A stretch of 28,173 bases of DNA from Gemmatimonadota bacterium (lineage in GTDB: Bacteria > Gemmatimonadota > Gemmatimonadetes > Gemmatimonadales > GWC2-71-9). Location: positions 1-28,173 of the forward strand of contig JAOTWK010000009.1 of assembly GCA_029862935.1 (NCBI GenBank), read 5' to 3'. The notes beneath the pieces are model-generated. The model did not search any database, was not told the DNA's origin, and saw only the letters and a list, made by a program, of their open reading frames with translations. Positions 1 to 6,983 of the stretch are shown here, piece after piece. Position numbers and translations under genes: made by a program. The first letter of the stretch is position 1. The number at the start of each line of letters is the position of its first letter.

Positions 1-5
1 CTCTG

Positions 6-971
6 ATGGCAAGCGTTCTGGCGGTACTCGAGCAGCGTGGCGGCAAACTCAAGCGTGTGTCGCATGAAGTGCTGACGGCGGCGCGCGCGTTGGCTGACGG
101 ACTGGGTGGTGAGGTGCATGCGCTCTTGATCGGTGGGTCGGGTATCTCGGGTGAGGGGCTCGGCGAGTTTGGCGCCGACAAGGTGCTGGTGGTTGCGGAC
201 GACGCGGTCGCCGATTATCAGGCTGATCTCTATGCGAGCGCGGCGACCGAACAGGCCAAGGCAGGCGACTACGCGGCCGTGCTCCTGTCGGCGACGGCGT
301 TGGGGAAAGACCTGGCGCCGCGCATTGCGGCACGGCTGGGTGCACCGCTCGCCGCCGACGTGACCGAGGTCAAGCACGACGGCGGCATCGTGGTCACACG
401 GCCCGTGTATGCGGGGAAGGCCATCTACACGCTCAAGGTGTCGGGTGCACCAGGTGTCATCTCGGTGCGGCCGAATGCGATCACCGTGGCGAACGCGGCA
501 AGAGCCGGAACGGTCGAGGCTGCAAGCCCTGCGTTGGGTGACACGCGTGCCAAAACGCTCGAGATCAAGGCGCCCGAAAAGGCCGCGCTCGATGTGGCCG
601 AGGCGACGATCGTGGTGAGCGGTGGGCGCGGGCTCAAGGAGCCCGAGAACTTCAAGATCATCGAGGAATTGGCCGACGCGTTGGGCGCGGCCGTTGGTGC
701 GTCGCGCGCGGCGGTCGACGCGGGTTGGCGGCCTCACGCCGAGCAGGTCGGACAGACGGGCAAGGTCGTGAGCCCTAATCTCTATTTTGCAATCGGCATC
801 TCGGGTGCGATCCAGCACTTGGCCGGTATCCGCACGGCGAAGACCATCGTCGCCGTGAACAAGGATGCGGACGCGCCGATCTTCAAGGTGGCCGACTACG
901 GGATCGTTGGCGATCTGTTCGAGGTCGTACCGCGGATTACTGAGGAGGTCAAGAAGCTCCGGGAGGGGTGA
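6..971 (+). CDS. etfA: Electron transfer flavoprotein, alpha subunit
   Basis: The 321-aa product is the FAD-binding subunit of the soluble ETF heterodimer, which takes electrons from acyl-CoA and other flavin dehydrogenases and passes them to a membrane quinone reductase. An N-terminal alpha/beta domain covers roughly residues 1-190. The C-terminal FAD domain starts at the VVSGGRG motif near residue 200. The family signature is intact around residues 258-285, where [13 protein letters not shown] is followed by [12 protein letters not shown]. Length is typical of the family. The ATG shares one base with a TGA at 4-6, which implies translational coupling to an upstream gene, most likely etfB (inferred, outside the window). 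The next gene downstream is the Fe-S/quinone oxidoreductase expected as ETF partner, so this looks like one operon. Identification is very secure. Confidence 0.96.
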   Translation: MASVLAVLEQRGGKLKRVSHEVLTAARALADGLGGEVHALLIGGSGISGEGLGEFGADKVLVVADDAVADYQADLYASAATEQAKAGDYAAVLLSATALGKDLAPRIAARLGAPLAADVTEVKHDGGIVVTRPVYAGKAIYTLKVSGAPGVISVRPNAITVANAARAGTVEAASPALGDTRAKTLEIKAPEKAALDVAEATIVVSGGRGLKEPENFKIIEELADALGAAVGASRAAVDAGWRPHAEQVGQTGKVVSPNLYFAIGISGAIQHLAGIRTAKTIVAVNKDADAPIFKVADYGIVGDLFEVVPRITEEVKKLREG

Positions 972-1074
972 GATCGCTCTTCTTGGGCGCTGAGACCTCG
1001 CCCGTCCCGCCAGCGGTGGCACGCGTGAGCCGACGGTTGCGATAGTCCCCACGCTTCACGTCCGGGAGACGACC

Positions 1075-3297
1075 ATGGGTCCGATCTGGATGACGTTGCT
1101 GTTGGTGAGCATGCTCGGACTGTTCTCCTGGTCCGCCTTCCGACGGATACGACAGGTCAGGATCGGGGTGCCCGACCGACGCTTCGCGTGGACCCTCGAA
1201 CAGCTCTTCGACCGCAGCAAGACCGTATTGGTCTACGCTTTCGGGCAGCGACGGATGCCCACCTATCGGCTGGCCGGCGTGGCACACATCGGCATCTTTG
1301 TCGCGTTCCTTGTTCTTCTCCTTAACAGCATCATGCTGTGGACCCGTGGGTTCGACGCGGGATTCGATTTCTGGGGGGTGTTGAGCGTCGACCGGCCGCT
1401 GGGTCAGCTCTATGCGTTCGCGCGCGAGATCGCGGCATTTCTCGCCATTCTGGGCTCGGTCGCGTTTCTCTATCTCCGCTGGGTGAAGCGTGGGTACGAC
1501 AGCGGTGACCCTCAGGCTGTCAAAGACAAGCCGCGGATGACGCTCGGCCACCATCCCAACCGGTACGTCTTCACGGAGGGGGTTCTCATTCTCTTCATCA
1601 TCATCACGATGATGGGAGCCGACTTCGTGTACGTGGCGTCGACGCTCGTGCTCGACGCGCGAGCGTCGGGCATCCCCCTCGATGCCGGGTGGTGGGAGCC
1701 GTTCAGCGGTGTCGTGGCCCAGCTCGTCTCGGACCTGGAAGGCCAACGGCTTGTCACGGCCTCTCAACACGTGGGGTTCTGGTGGCACTCGGCGTTCGTG
1801 CTTGTCTTCTTGAACCTGCTGCCGTATACCAAGCACTTCCACGTGCTCACCGTCATGCCGAACGTGTTCGCCTACGACCGAAGGCCGAACGCGTTGCCGA
1901 AGGTCGACGATCTCGAGGGCAGGGTGGAACGCGAGGAGTCGCTGGGGATCAACCGGCTGGGCGACCTGACGTACAAGCACATCATGGATCTGTACACCTG
2001 CACGGAGTGCGGGCGCTGCAGCGACAACTGCCCGGCCTTCATTACCGGCAAGGTGCTTTCGCCGAAGCATCTCACTCTGGCCATCCGCGATCATCTGTAC
2101 GCCACCGAGAGAAGCATGTTCAGTAATGCTCAGTCGACTGAGGTAGCGAGCGCTACGCCGGTGGCGCTGACCGAGTCCGGCAACGGCGGGGAACCCATTC
2201 ATACGTTCCCGGCGGCTCCCCATGGTGGCTACTTCGTGGCCGACACCGTCGTCGACTTGGTGCCCAACATCATTCATGCAGATGTGATTTGGGGGTGCAC
2301 CTCGTGCCGCGCCTGTGAGGAGCACTGTCCCGTGATGATTTCCTATGTCGACAAGATCATCGGCATGCGGCGTGAGGAGGTCATGATGAAGAGCGCGTTC
2401 CCGGGCGAGTTGCAGGGCGCGTTCCAGGGCATCGAGACCAACGGTAACCCCTGGAACCTCGCCGCGATGGATCGCGGCAACTGGGCCGAGGAGCTCGACG
2501 TCCCGTTGTTGAGCGACAAGCCTGACGCGCAGGTTCTGTACTGGGTCGGGTGTGCTGCGAGCTACGACGACCGTGCCAAGCGCGTTGCGCGCTCTCTGTG
2601 CAAGCTCTTGAAGGCAGCCAACGTAGACTTTGCGATTCTGGGACCGGAGGAGACGTGCACTGGCGACCCGGCGCGCCGCGCCGGCAACGAATATCTGTTT
2701 CAGATCTTGGCCGAACAGAACATCGAGACGTTCAATCGCTATAAGGTCTCGCAGAAGACGGTCATCACAGCATGCCCGCACTGCTTCAACACGTTGGGGA
2801 ACGAGTATCGGGACTTCGGCGGCGACTACAACGTGGTTCACCACTCGGAGTTTCTAGCCGGCTTGCTCGAGGAAGGAAGGCTCAAACCCACCAAGCCTGT
2901 GAACGGGAAGGTCGTCTACCACGACAGCTGTTACCTGGGCCGCTACAACAAAGTCTACGATGCGCCGCGTCGCGTGCTCGCATCGATCGACGGGGTGGAG
3001 CTCTCCGAGGTGCCTTATTGGAATCGCAAGAAGGGGTTGTGTTGTGGCGCGGGTGGGGCGCAGATGTTCATGGAGGAGCAGGGCGAGGAACGGGTCAACA
3101 ACAAGCGCACGCTGCAGCTGTTGGACACCGGTGCCACGACCATCGCCAGCAGCTGTCCCTTCTGCATGACCATGCTCACCGACGGTGTGAAGAATCGGGA
3201 GAGGGAAGACACCATCGGCCAGCGGGACATCGCGGAGATTCTTGCTGATGCGGTCGGGGTGGATGACGCGGCGGGGGCCTCAGCCTCGGCGCAGTGA
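1075..3297 (+). CDS. Membrane Fe-S oxidoreductase, ETF:quinone reductase type (EtfD-like)
   Basis: The 740-aa protein has about five N-terminal membrane helices (roughly residues 5-20, 63-83, 120-137, 163-190 and 235-255) resembling the haem-b nitrate reductase gamma/DUF3483 fold. Two [4Fe-4S] motifs follow: C309-x2-C312-x2-C315-x3-C319 and C408-x2-C411-x2-C414-x3-C418. The C-terminal half holds two cysteine-rich CCG (DUF224) domains, the second with C656-C657 in GLCCGAGG. This order matches membrane heterodisulfide-reductase-like oxidoreductases that accept ETF electrons and reduce quinone, of which mycobacterial EtfD is an example. Its place directly behind etfA supports that role. The start has a GGGAG ribosome-binding site six bases upstream. 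A diverged copy of its last 30 codons lies 13.5 kb downstream at 16703-16799. Confidence 0.9.
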   Translation: MGPIWMTLLLVSMLGLFSWSAFRRIRQVRIGVPDRRFAWTLEQLFDRSKTVLVYAFGQRRMPTYRLAGVAHIGIFVAFLVLLLNSIMLWTRGFDAGFDFWGVLSVDRPLGQLYAFAREIAAFLAILGSVAFLYLRWVKRGYDSGDPQAVKDKPRMTLGHHPNRYVFTEGVLILFIIITMMGADFVYVASTLVLDARASGIPLDAGWWEPFSGVVAQLVSDLEGQRLVTASQHVGFWWHSAFVLVFLNLLPYTKHFHVLTVMPNVFAYDRRPNALPKVDDLEGRVEREESLGINRLGDLTYKHIMDLYTCTECGRCSDNCPAFITGKVLSPKHLTLAIRDHLYATERSMFSNAQSTEVASATPVALTESGNGGEPIHTFPAAPHGGYFVADTVVDLVPNIIHADVIWGCTSCRACEEHCPVMISYVDKIIGMRREEVMMKSAFPGELQGAFQGIETNGNPWNLAAMDRGNWAEELDVPLLSDKPDAQVLYWVGCAASYDDRAKRVARSLCKLLKAANVDFAILGPEETCTGDPARRAGNEYLFQILAEQNIETFNRYKVSQKTVITACPHCFNTLGNEYRDFGGDYNVVHHSEFLAGLLEEGRLKPTKPVNGKVVYHDSCYLGRYNKVYDAPRRVLASIDGVELSEVPYWNRKKGLCCGAGGAQMFMEEQGEERVNNKRTLQLLDTGATTIASSCPFCMTMLTDGVKNREREDTIGQRDIAEILADAVGVDDAAGASASAQ

Positions 3298-3630
3298 TCT
3301 CGAGGGCGGCATAATTGACGGCTTGAATCGGGAAAGCCGCCCGGATTGAGGTGTAACGTTGCTGCCGACTGAGCCCCTCTTCATAGGGAGGGGTGTGGTG
3401 GGGCTCGTCCACGGGCCCGTCGGCTGCGACGAGTCTTGCTGCGATGTGTTCGCGGGCCAACGCGCAAACCTCGCTGCAACAGCTCGCGCAAGGCATGCTA
3501 GTATGGCGAGTTGCGATGGTGGAATGCATGCCCGATGCGTGACAGGCTGCGAGGAGGGTGCGTGATAAACCGATATGTCGGTCGGCGTATATACTAGTTG
3601 GGCGGAGTAGACTGGCAGTTAGGTGACTGC
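3298..3630. other. Gene-free, hairpin-rich spacer after the etf operon
   Basis: No convincing gene is seen in these 333 bases. Three structured elements are visible. The first is the GGGCGGC/GCCGCCC pair listed separately. The second is a hairpin around 3406-3435, with CTCGTC/GACGAG outside and the palindrome ACGGGCCCGT inside. The third is a small ACCGA/TCGGT hairpin near 3568-3582. An AT-rich TATATACT at about 3586-3593 could be a -10 element for the gene at 3631, but no good -35 was found. GTTGGGC (3595-3601) and GTTAGGT (3618-3624) fit the GTTRRRY core seen at integron recombination sites. The gene begins just after them. This stretch marks the boundary between the conserved operon and the accessory region. 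Confidence 0.5.
3305..3343 (+). terminator. Possible terminator hairpin behind the Fe-S oxidoreductase gene
   Basis: GGGCGGC at 3305-3311 pairs perfectly with GCCGCCC at 3337-3343, seven bases past the stop codon. A nested GGCTT/AAGCC stem lies between and competes for part of the same bases. No T-run follows, so it is not a canonical intrinsic terminator. It may instead stabilise the transcript end. Confidence 0.35.
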
Positions 3631-4113
3631 GTGCCAATCCGAGTTACGGTAGACACCAGCGCGCTGCCGACTACATGGCTCACCGGTATCGATCGAGGGA
3701 AGTTCGAGTTCGCTGTCATATCCGTCACGTCCGAGGAAACAATAGGTACGTCATTTGTCATACACCTTGCGCCGTTGGAGGAGGTGCAGAAACACACCTC
3801 GTATGGAGTTGGCCCATATGGTGTCGGCCCCTATGGTGGCACCATTGACAAGGACTGCATTCGACGCGCCCTTCAGATCATCACTAATGGAGCGTTCACG
3901 GATCCGGATCAAGTTGTCGGACTAAGTCCCGGGCAACTTCGACAGCGTCGAGATGCTGAGATCATCTGTGTACACGTTGGAAAGAAGCGCGATATCTTGG
4001 TGACGTCAGATGAGAAAGGCTTCATCCGAGACGAAAGGCGCGATCGGTTTGAGACAGAATTCAAGACCCTAATCATGACGCCGACTGAATTTGTTGCGGA
4101 GTTCCGATCGTAA
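3631..4113 (+). CDS. PIN-domain-like protein
   Basis: The 160-aa product starts VTVDTSAL, the usual first strand of a PIN fold with its first metal-binding Asp. It ends with a pattern typical of PIN-like proteins: RRDAEIICV, then RDILVTSDEKGFI, then IMTPTEFVAEF. PIN proteins are Mg-dependent RNases, often toxins, but no antitoxin gene is adjacent. The GTG at 3631 was chosen because it opens directly on the first PIN strand; a longer reading from 3598 adds residues that look non-coding. A short internal duplication (GVGPYGVGPYGG, about residues 66-77) comes from tandem TATGG-containing units. Codon use looks less GC-rich than in the neighbours, suggesting later acquisition. Weak points are the absent canonical Shine-Dalgarno sequence and the distant similarity. 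Confidence 0.65.
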   Translation: MPIRVTVDTSALPTTWLTGIDRGKFEFAVISVTSEETIGTSFVIHLAPLEEVQKHTSYGVGPYGVGPYGGTIDKDCIRRALQIITNGAFTDPDQVVGLSPGQLRQRRDAEIICVHVGKKRDILVTSDEKGFIRDERRDRFETEFKTLIMTPTEFVAEFRS

Positions 4114-4118
4114 CAGCT

Positions 4119-4259
4119 GCCTAACGAGCGCATCGATTTAGCGAACGTGCCCGTTTTGAAGGAAGTTCAGTGGTGATGTGCGCGACGAATCTCAGGACGT
4201 TCACCGTTGAGTGTGGCTCGCGAGCTCGTCGCTCGCAGATCATACGCAGGCCGTTAATC
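4119..4259 (+). repeat. Dispersed repeat copy A (full length, 141 bp; candidate attC)
   Basis: The element starts with GCCTAAC (4119-4125) six bases after the preceding stop codon and ends with GTTAATC (4253-4259) twelve bases before the next start. It aligns over its length with copy D (11014-11156). The left part contains AAGGAAGTTCAGTGGTGATG and a small AACG-TGCC-CGTT hairpin. The right part has a GCGAG/CTCGC hairpin (4220-4236) followed by CAGATCATACGC. Position and outer boxes resemble an integron attC site, although the right box departs from GTTRRRY at one base. Repeat status is well supported. Recombination-site function is inference. Confidence 0.7.
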
Positions 4260-4270
4260 CACACCGCAAC

Positions 4271-4744
4271 ATGACCCTTCATCTCCGACCCGCTCGCGTC
4301 ATCTCCACCCTTCTCTTCGCTACCGTGCTCGCTGCCGTCACCCCGGCGTGCGAGTCCAGCACGGGCCCAATTGATCCCGGCGGCGCGAGTTATTCCGTTG
4401 CGTTCGACCCCGCGCAAATCATCCATGCCACCCTGACCTGCGACCGCTACCTCAGCTACGCCATCCTGAGCCTCGGCCGTAGCACGAGGGGATTCAGCCT
4501 GTCGATCAACATCATGAACGATTGCACGAGGGGCGGCGGCACTTGGACGTACGGAGGGGTCTACATCGAAGGGCAGTACGTCATGGAGGATACGACCTTG
4601 AGCTTCACGCCAGATGCCGCGAGCACGCCGCCGTTCGTCGGGAGCTTCGACTCCACCTACGTCAGGCTCACGCTGCCGCCGCGCACCGACTCGCTGGCCG
4701 CGACGCCGATCCCCTTGCGGCTCGGGCCGAGGAGTCCCTTTTGA
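4271..4744 (+). CDS. Putative lipoprotein of unknown function
   Basis: The 157-aa product has a lipoprotein signal: basic residues (HLRPAR), a hydrophobic run (VISTLLFATVLAAV) and the lipobox TPAC at about residues 22-25, so it should be a membrane-anchored periplasmic or surface protein. The mature part is rich in beta-prone and Ser/Thr/Gly residues with two further cysteines (TCDRY and NDCTRG), possibly a disulfide. No family was recognised. The ATG at 4271 is preferred because it places the signal peptide at the N-terminus and lies just after repeat copy A. An upstream GTG at 4211 would start inside the repeat. Confidence 0.7.
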   Translation: MTLHLRPARVISTLLFATVLAAVTPACESSTGPIDPGGASYSVAFDPAQIIHATLTCDRYLSYAILSLGRSTRGFSLSINIMNDCTRGGGTWTYGGVYIEGQYVMEDTTLSFTPDAASTPPFVGSFDSTYVRLTLPPRTDSLAATPIPLRLGPRSPF

Positions 4745-4754
4745 TGCTCCAGCG

Positions 4755-4797
4755 CACGGTTTGCGAGGCGCTCGCAGCTCATGCGCGGACCGTGAGA
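4755..4797 (+). repeat. Dispersed repeat copy B (right half only)
   Basis: The core TGCGAG-GCG-CTCGCA (4762-4776) and the following bases match copy D at 30 of 32 positions. CACGGT (4755-4760) and ACCGTG (4789-4794) form an extra outer stem. The terminal box reads GTGAGAC where D has GTTGGGC. The left half found in A, C and D is absent. It begins 10 bases after the lipoprotein stop codon, the position expected for a cassette-end site. Confidence 0.7.
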
Positions 4798-4896
4798 CCG
4801 CACATGCTGACTCGGATGCCATGTGACGTTCCGCATATCCGGCGCATCTCCCATGGTAGAGATATCAACAAGCTCGCACTGCTAGGTAGGTGCTCC

Positions 4897-5295
4897 ATGT
4901 CCCGGCGCGCCTGTCAGGTGTTGCTCGTGGTCGTGCCGCTCGCCGCCCCACTTCCGGTGCTCGCGCAGGCGGCTCGCGCCGACGGTGTGGCTGCGCCCAG
5001 GCTGCGAATCGAGCTTGGCGGGGGCAGTGCACTCATGGATCCGCGTGACGCTATCGTTCCCTGGCAAGTCGACTCCCTTGGCTGGATGCTCCGCGCCCCC
5101 GAGCGGAAGTTCGATCTGTCGGCACAGGAAAAGATCGTCGTGCAGTTCTGGGGCGTTGCCTGTCCGATGCCCGTTTTCGTTCCGGCTCCGGGCACGACCG
5201 CCCCGATGCCCAACGCCGCGCCAGGTCCTCCCGCGACGGTCACGATGCCGACCGACCGAACCGGCTGTTTCAATCCCCTGTTCCGACCCCGGTGA
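4897..5295 (+). CDS. Secreted protein of unknown function
   Basis: The 132-aa product starts with a clear Sec signal peptide (MSRRACQVLLVVVPLAAPLPVLA, cut near Ala-Gln at about 23-24). The mature part contains LRIELGGGSALMDPRD and a proline/alanine-rich segment (PAPGTTAPMPNAAPGPP) near the C-terminus, with three mature cysteines. No family was recognised. The start at 4897 is chosen for the signal peptide. The reading frame continues open upstream to 4522, but that extension overlaps the previous gene and copy B and looks non-coding. The gene is followed directly by the 21-bp tandem array. Confidence 0.6.
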   Translation: MSRRACQVLLVVVPLAAPLPVLAQAARADGVAAPRLRIELGGGSALMDPRDAIVPWQVDSLGWMLRAPERKFDLSAQEKIVVQFWGVACPMPVFVPAPGTTAPMPNAAPGPPATVTMPTDRTGCFNPLFRPR

Positions 5296-5344
5296 CACGC
5301 GTGCCGTGAAGCAGCACCGTCTCGCAAACCACAGCCCCTGAGGG

Positions 5345-5910
5345 ATGACACCCTCCTGCCGGGGGGATCTCAAGCGCTCCCGGGTCGCGCTCGATTTCGG
5401 AAGGATCAAACCGAATTCCGGCCGGTCGTCCCGAATACGGCGTGGCATTCCCCGAATTCCGAGTGCCGCGCCGGGAACTCGGCCTGGCGCGACCGGGATT
5501 CGGGTTGGCACGCCCGAAACACCGATCGCCATGTCCGGTTCTCGGGTCGGCAGGCCCGAATCCGGCTCGCCGTACCCGGCTTTCCGATCGCGCTCGGCCG
5601 TGTTCGGATCGGCACCGCCGGAACTCGGATCGTGGTAGCCGAGATTCCGACCGCCATGTCCCAAATTCGGATCGGCACGGCCGGAACTCGGATCGCGGCA
5701 GCCGAGATTCCGACCGCCACGTCCCAAATTCGGATCACCGTGCCCGGAACTCGGGTCGGCGCGCCCGAGATTCGGATCGGCGCATCCGGACTTTCGATCG
5801 CCACATCCGGAACTTCGATCGCCGCATCCGGAACTTCGATCGCCACACCCGGATTTCGGTTTGACCCGATCGAAATTCGATGTGAGCCATCCGAAATAGC
5901 GCTTCGATGA
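5345..5910 (+). pseudogene. Possible heptapeptide-repeat protein, frame broken once
   Basis: If the array is or was translated, the best reading starts at ATG 5345 and runs through heptads such as PGTRPGA, TGIRVGT and SGSRVGR. At about 5551 one base is missing, and the heptad series continues in the frame that includes 5632-5910 (SQIRIGT, AGTRIAA, PEIRIGA, SGTSIAA) to a TGA at 5908-5910. The joined product would be about 188 aa. No ribosome-binding site, signal peptide or known family is evident. A non-coding spaced array is an equally good explanation. Confidence 0.25.
5386..5910. repeat. Degenerate 21-bp tandem array (about 25 units, one 20-bp slip)
   Basis: Unit starts follow at steps of 21: 5407, 5428, 5449, 5470, 5491 and 5512, then, after one 20-nt step (5534 to 5554), 5575, 5596 and on to 5890. 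Units vary but share a core like CCGGAACTCGGATCGGCGC. The most alike are the last clean ones at 5785, 5806 and 5827. Because 21 is a multiple of 3, long open frames run through on both strands. In the + strand frame each unit reads as a heptapeptide of the form [SAP]-[GE]-[TI]-R-[IV]-[GA]-[AT]. The near-absence of indels despite high substitution suggests that something constrains the spacing. Confidence 0.9.
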
Positions 5911-6332
5911 GCCGTAAGTCGATTTACGGCATTGGCTTACGGCGTCGTGGCCGGCGTCGCGGTCAACATCCTGGTGCTGGGGAGCGATTCGCCCGCAGCG
6001 ATTTGCTGGCAGTTAGAACGCTGTCAGTAGGCGTCGTGTCAAAGCTGAGGGGCCGTCGCATGAACGAGTCACTTGCTTCACTGATCCATGCAGCCACCAC
6101 GGCTCTGGCCGTCGCGCCGGCTCGACCGGCTCCTCAACCGACCCGCGCCAACTTCTTTCCGTGGTGCGGCGTGCCTGACCCAGGACGAGAAGGGCATGGC
6201 GGGTGGCTTCGCTCAACGATCGTGTTCTCTCGTAGCACCGGATACGGACCACCGGGCGGCCGGTTCGAAGTGTTTTCGCGGGTGTGCCGCGCCGCCCTTG
6301 CCAGAAGGCGCACGCGACGTTCTCCTACCACC
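5911..6332. other. Gene-poor spacer with a possible small membrane-peptide remnant
   Basis: Between the tandem array and the next gene, one short stretch (about 5911-6030) reads in one frame as a hydrophobic segment (ALAYGVVAGVAVNILVLG) followed by SDSPAAICWQLERCQ and a stop. It could be a decayed gene end or a tiny membrane peptide. Its only plausible start is TTG 5932, with no Shine-Dalgarno sequence. The remaining 300 bases show no supported gene, repeat or strong hairpin. Open frames there have arginine/proline-rich translations typical of shadows. Confidence 0.3.
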
Positions 6333-6836
6333 ATGGACCGCCCCCTCGCACTCCTCCTCACCAGCGTCGTCCTCAGCACGATCGTGTGGATCACGATTGT
6401 CCGGCGCTACGCGTGGCCCACGATGCGCGCGGGCCCGTGGCAGGATGCGGTGCGACCCATGCTCCTCTTGCACGCGTTCCGCTTCATCGGGCTCGCGTTC
6501 TTGGTACCCGGCGTCGTCTCGCCCGACCTACCGATCGAGTTCGCCCGTCCTGCGGCCTATGGCGACCTCGTTGCCGCCGTCCTCGCGCTGGTCGCGCTGT
6601 GGAGCCTGCGCACGCCGGCCGCGACGAGCCTGGTCTGGATCTTCAACATCTTCGGCACGGCCGACCTGCTCTTCGCCCTCTATCAGGGCTTGTTCGGCGT
6701 GGGCGTCGAGCCCGGCCAGCTCGGCGCCGCGTACTTCATCCCCACGGTCGTCGTACCGCTCTTGCTCGTCACGCATGCCGTCGTGTTCGTGGTGCTGGTT
6801 CGCGGCTCGCGCGCGGAACCGGCACCGCGAATGTAG
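6333..6836 (+). CDS. Small four-helix integral membrane protein
   Basis: The 167-aa product has four predicted membrane segments: LALLLTSVVLSTIVWITIV (about 5-23), MLLLHAFRFIGLAFLVPGVV (about 47-66), AAYGDLVAAVLALVALWSL plus the SLVWIFNIFGTADLLFALYQ region, and a C-terminal FIPTVVVPLLLVTHAVVFVV. No catalytic motif was recognised. Conserved-looking polar residues inside helices (HAFRF, NIFGTAD) could line a site. The ATG at 6333 was chosen because upstream codons in the same frame look non-coding and the product then begins directly with a helix. No strong ribosome-binding site is visible. It stands alone, 147 bases before the next gene. Confidence 0.65.
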   Translation: MDRPLALLLTSVVLSTIVWITIVRRYAWPTMRAGPWQDAVRPMLLLHAFRFIGLAFLVPGVVSPDLPIEFARPAAYGDLVAAVLALVALWSLRTPAATSLVWIFNIFGTADLLFALYQGLFGVGVEPGQLGAAYFIPTVVVPLLLVTHAVVFVVLVRGSRAEPAPRM

Positions 6837-6983
6837 ACCCCGAGGAGGATTAGTGCTGTGGCATACAGGCCGCCGCCTGTTTTCGGGTGGTATCTGACGT
6901 CCGGATGAGATAAAGGGTCGGGACGCTTGATCGATTTGCCTTTTCACGTTGCCAATGCCTTCCTGATGACGGATATCCCCTCA

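Noticed and set aside
949..2844. 631-codon open frame on the minus strand opposite the Fe-S oxidoreductase gene
   Set aside because: The plus-strand reading has intact Fe-S and CCG motifs. The minus translation is Arg/His/Asp/Glu-rich without domains, a known effect of high-GC codon bias on the opposite strand.
4882..5727. 281-codon minus-strand frame across the secreted-protein gene and the 21-bp array
   Set aside because: Its length comes from the array period being a multiple of three. The part opposite the gene has no protein-like features.
5386..5910. CRISPR array
   Set aside because: Units are 21 bp, directly adjacent and all diverged. There is no constant repeat alternating with unique spacers, and no cas gene is nearby.
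5907..6332. N-terminal extension of the four-helix membrane protein up to ATG 5907
   Set aside because: The extra 142 codons are Arg/Pro-rich, begin inside the last array unit, and would place the hydrophobic core far from the N-terminus. ATG 6333 is more plausible.
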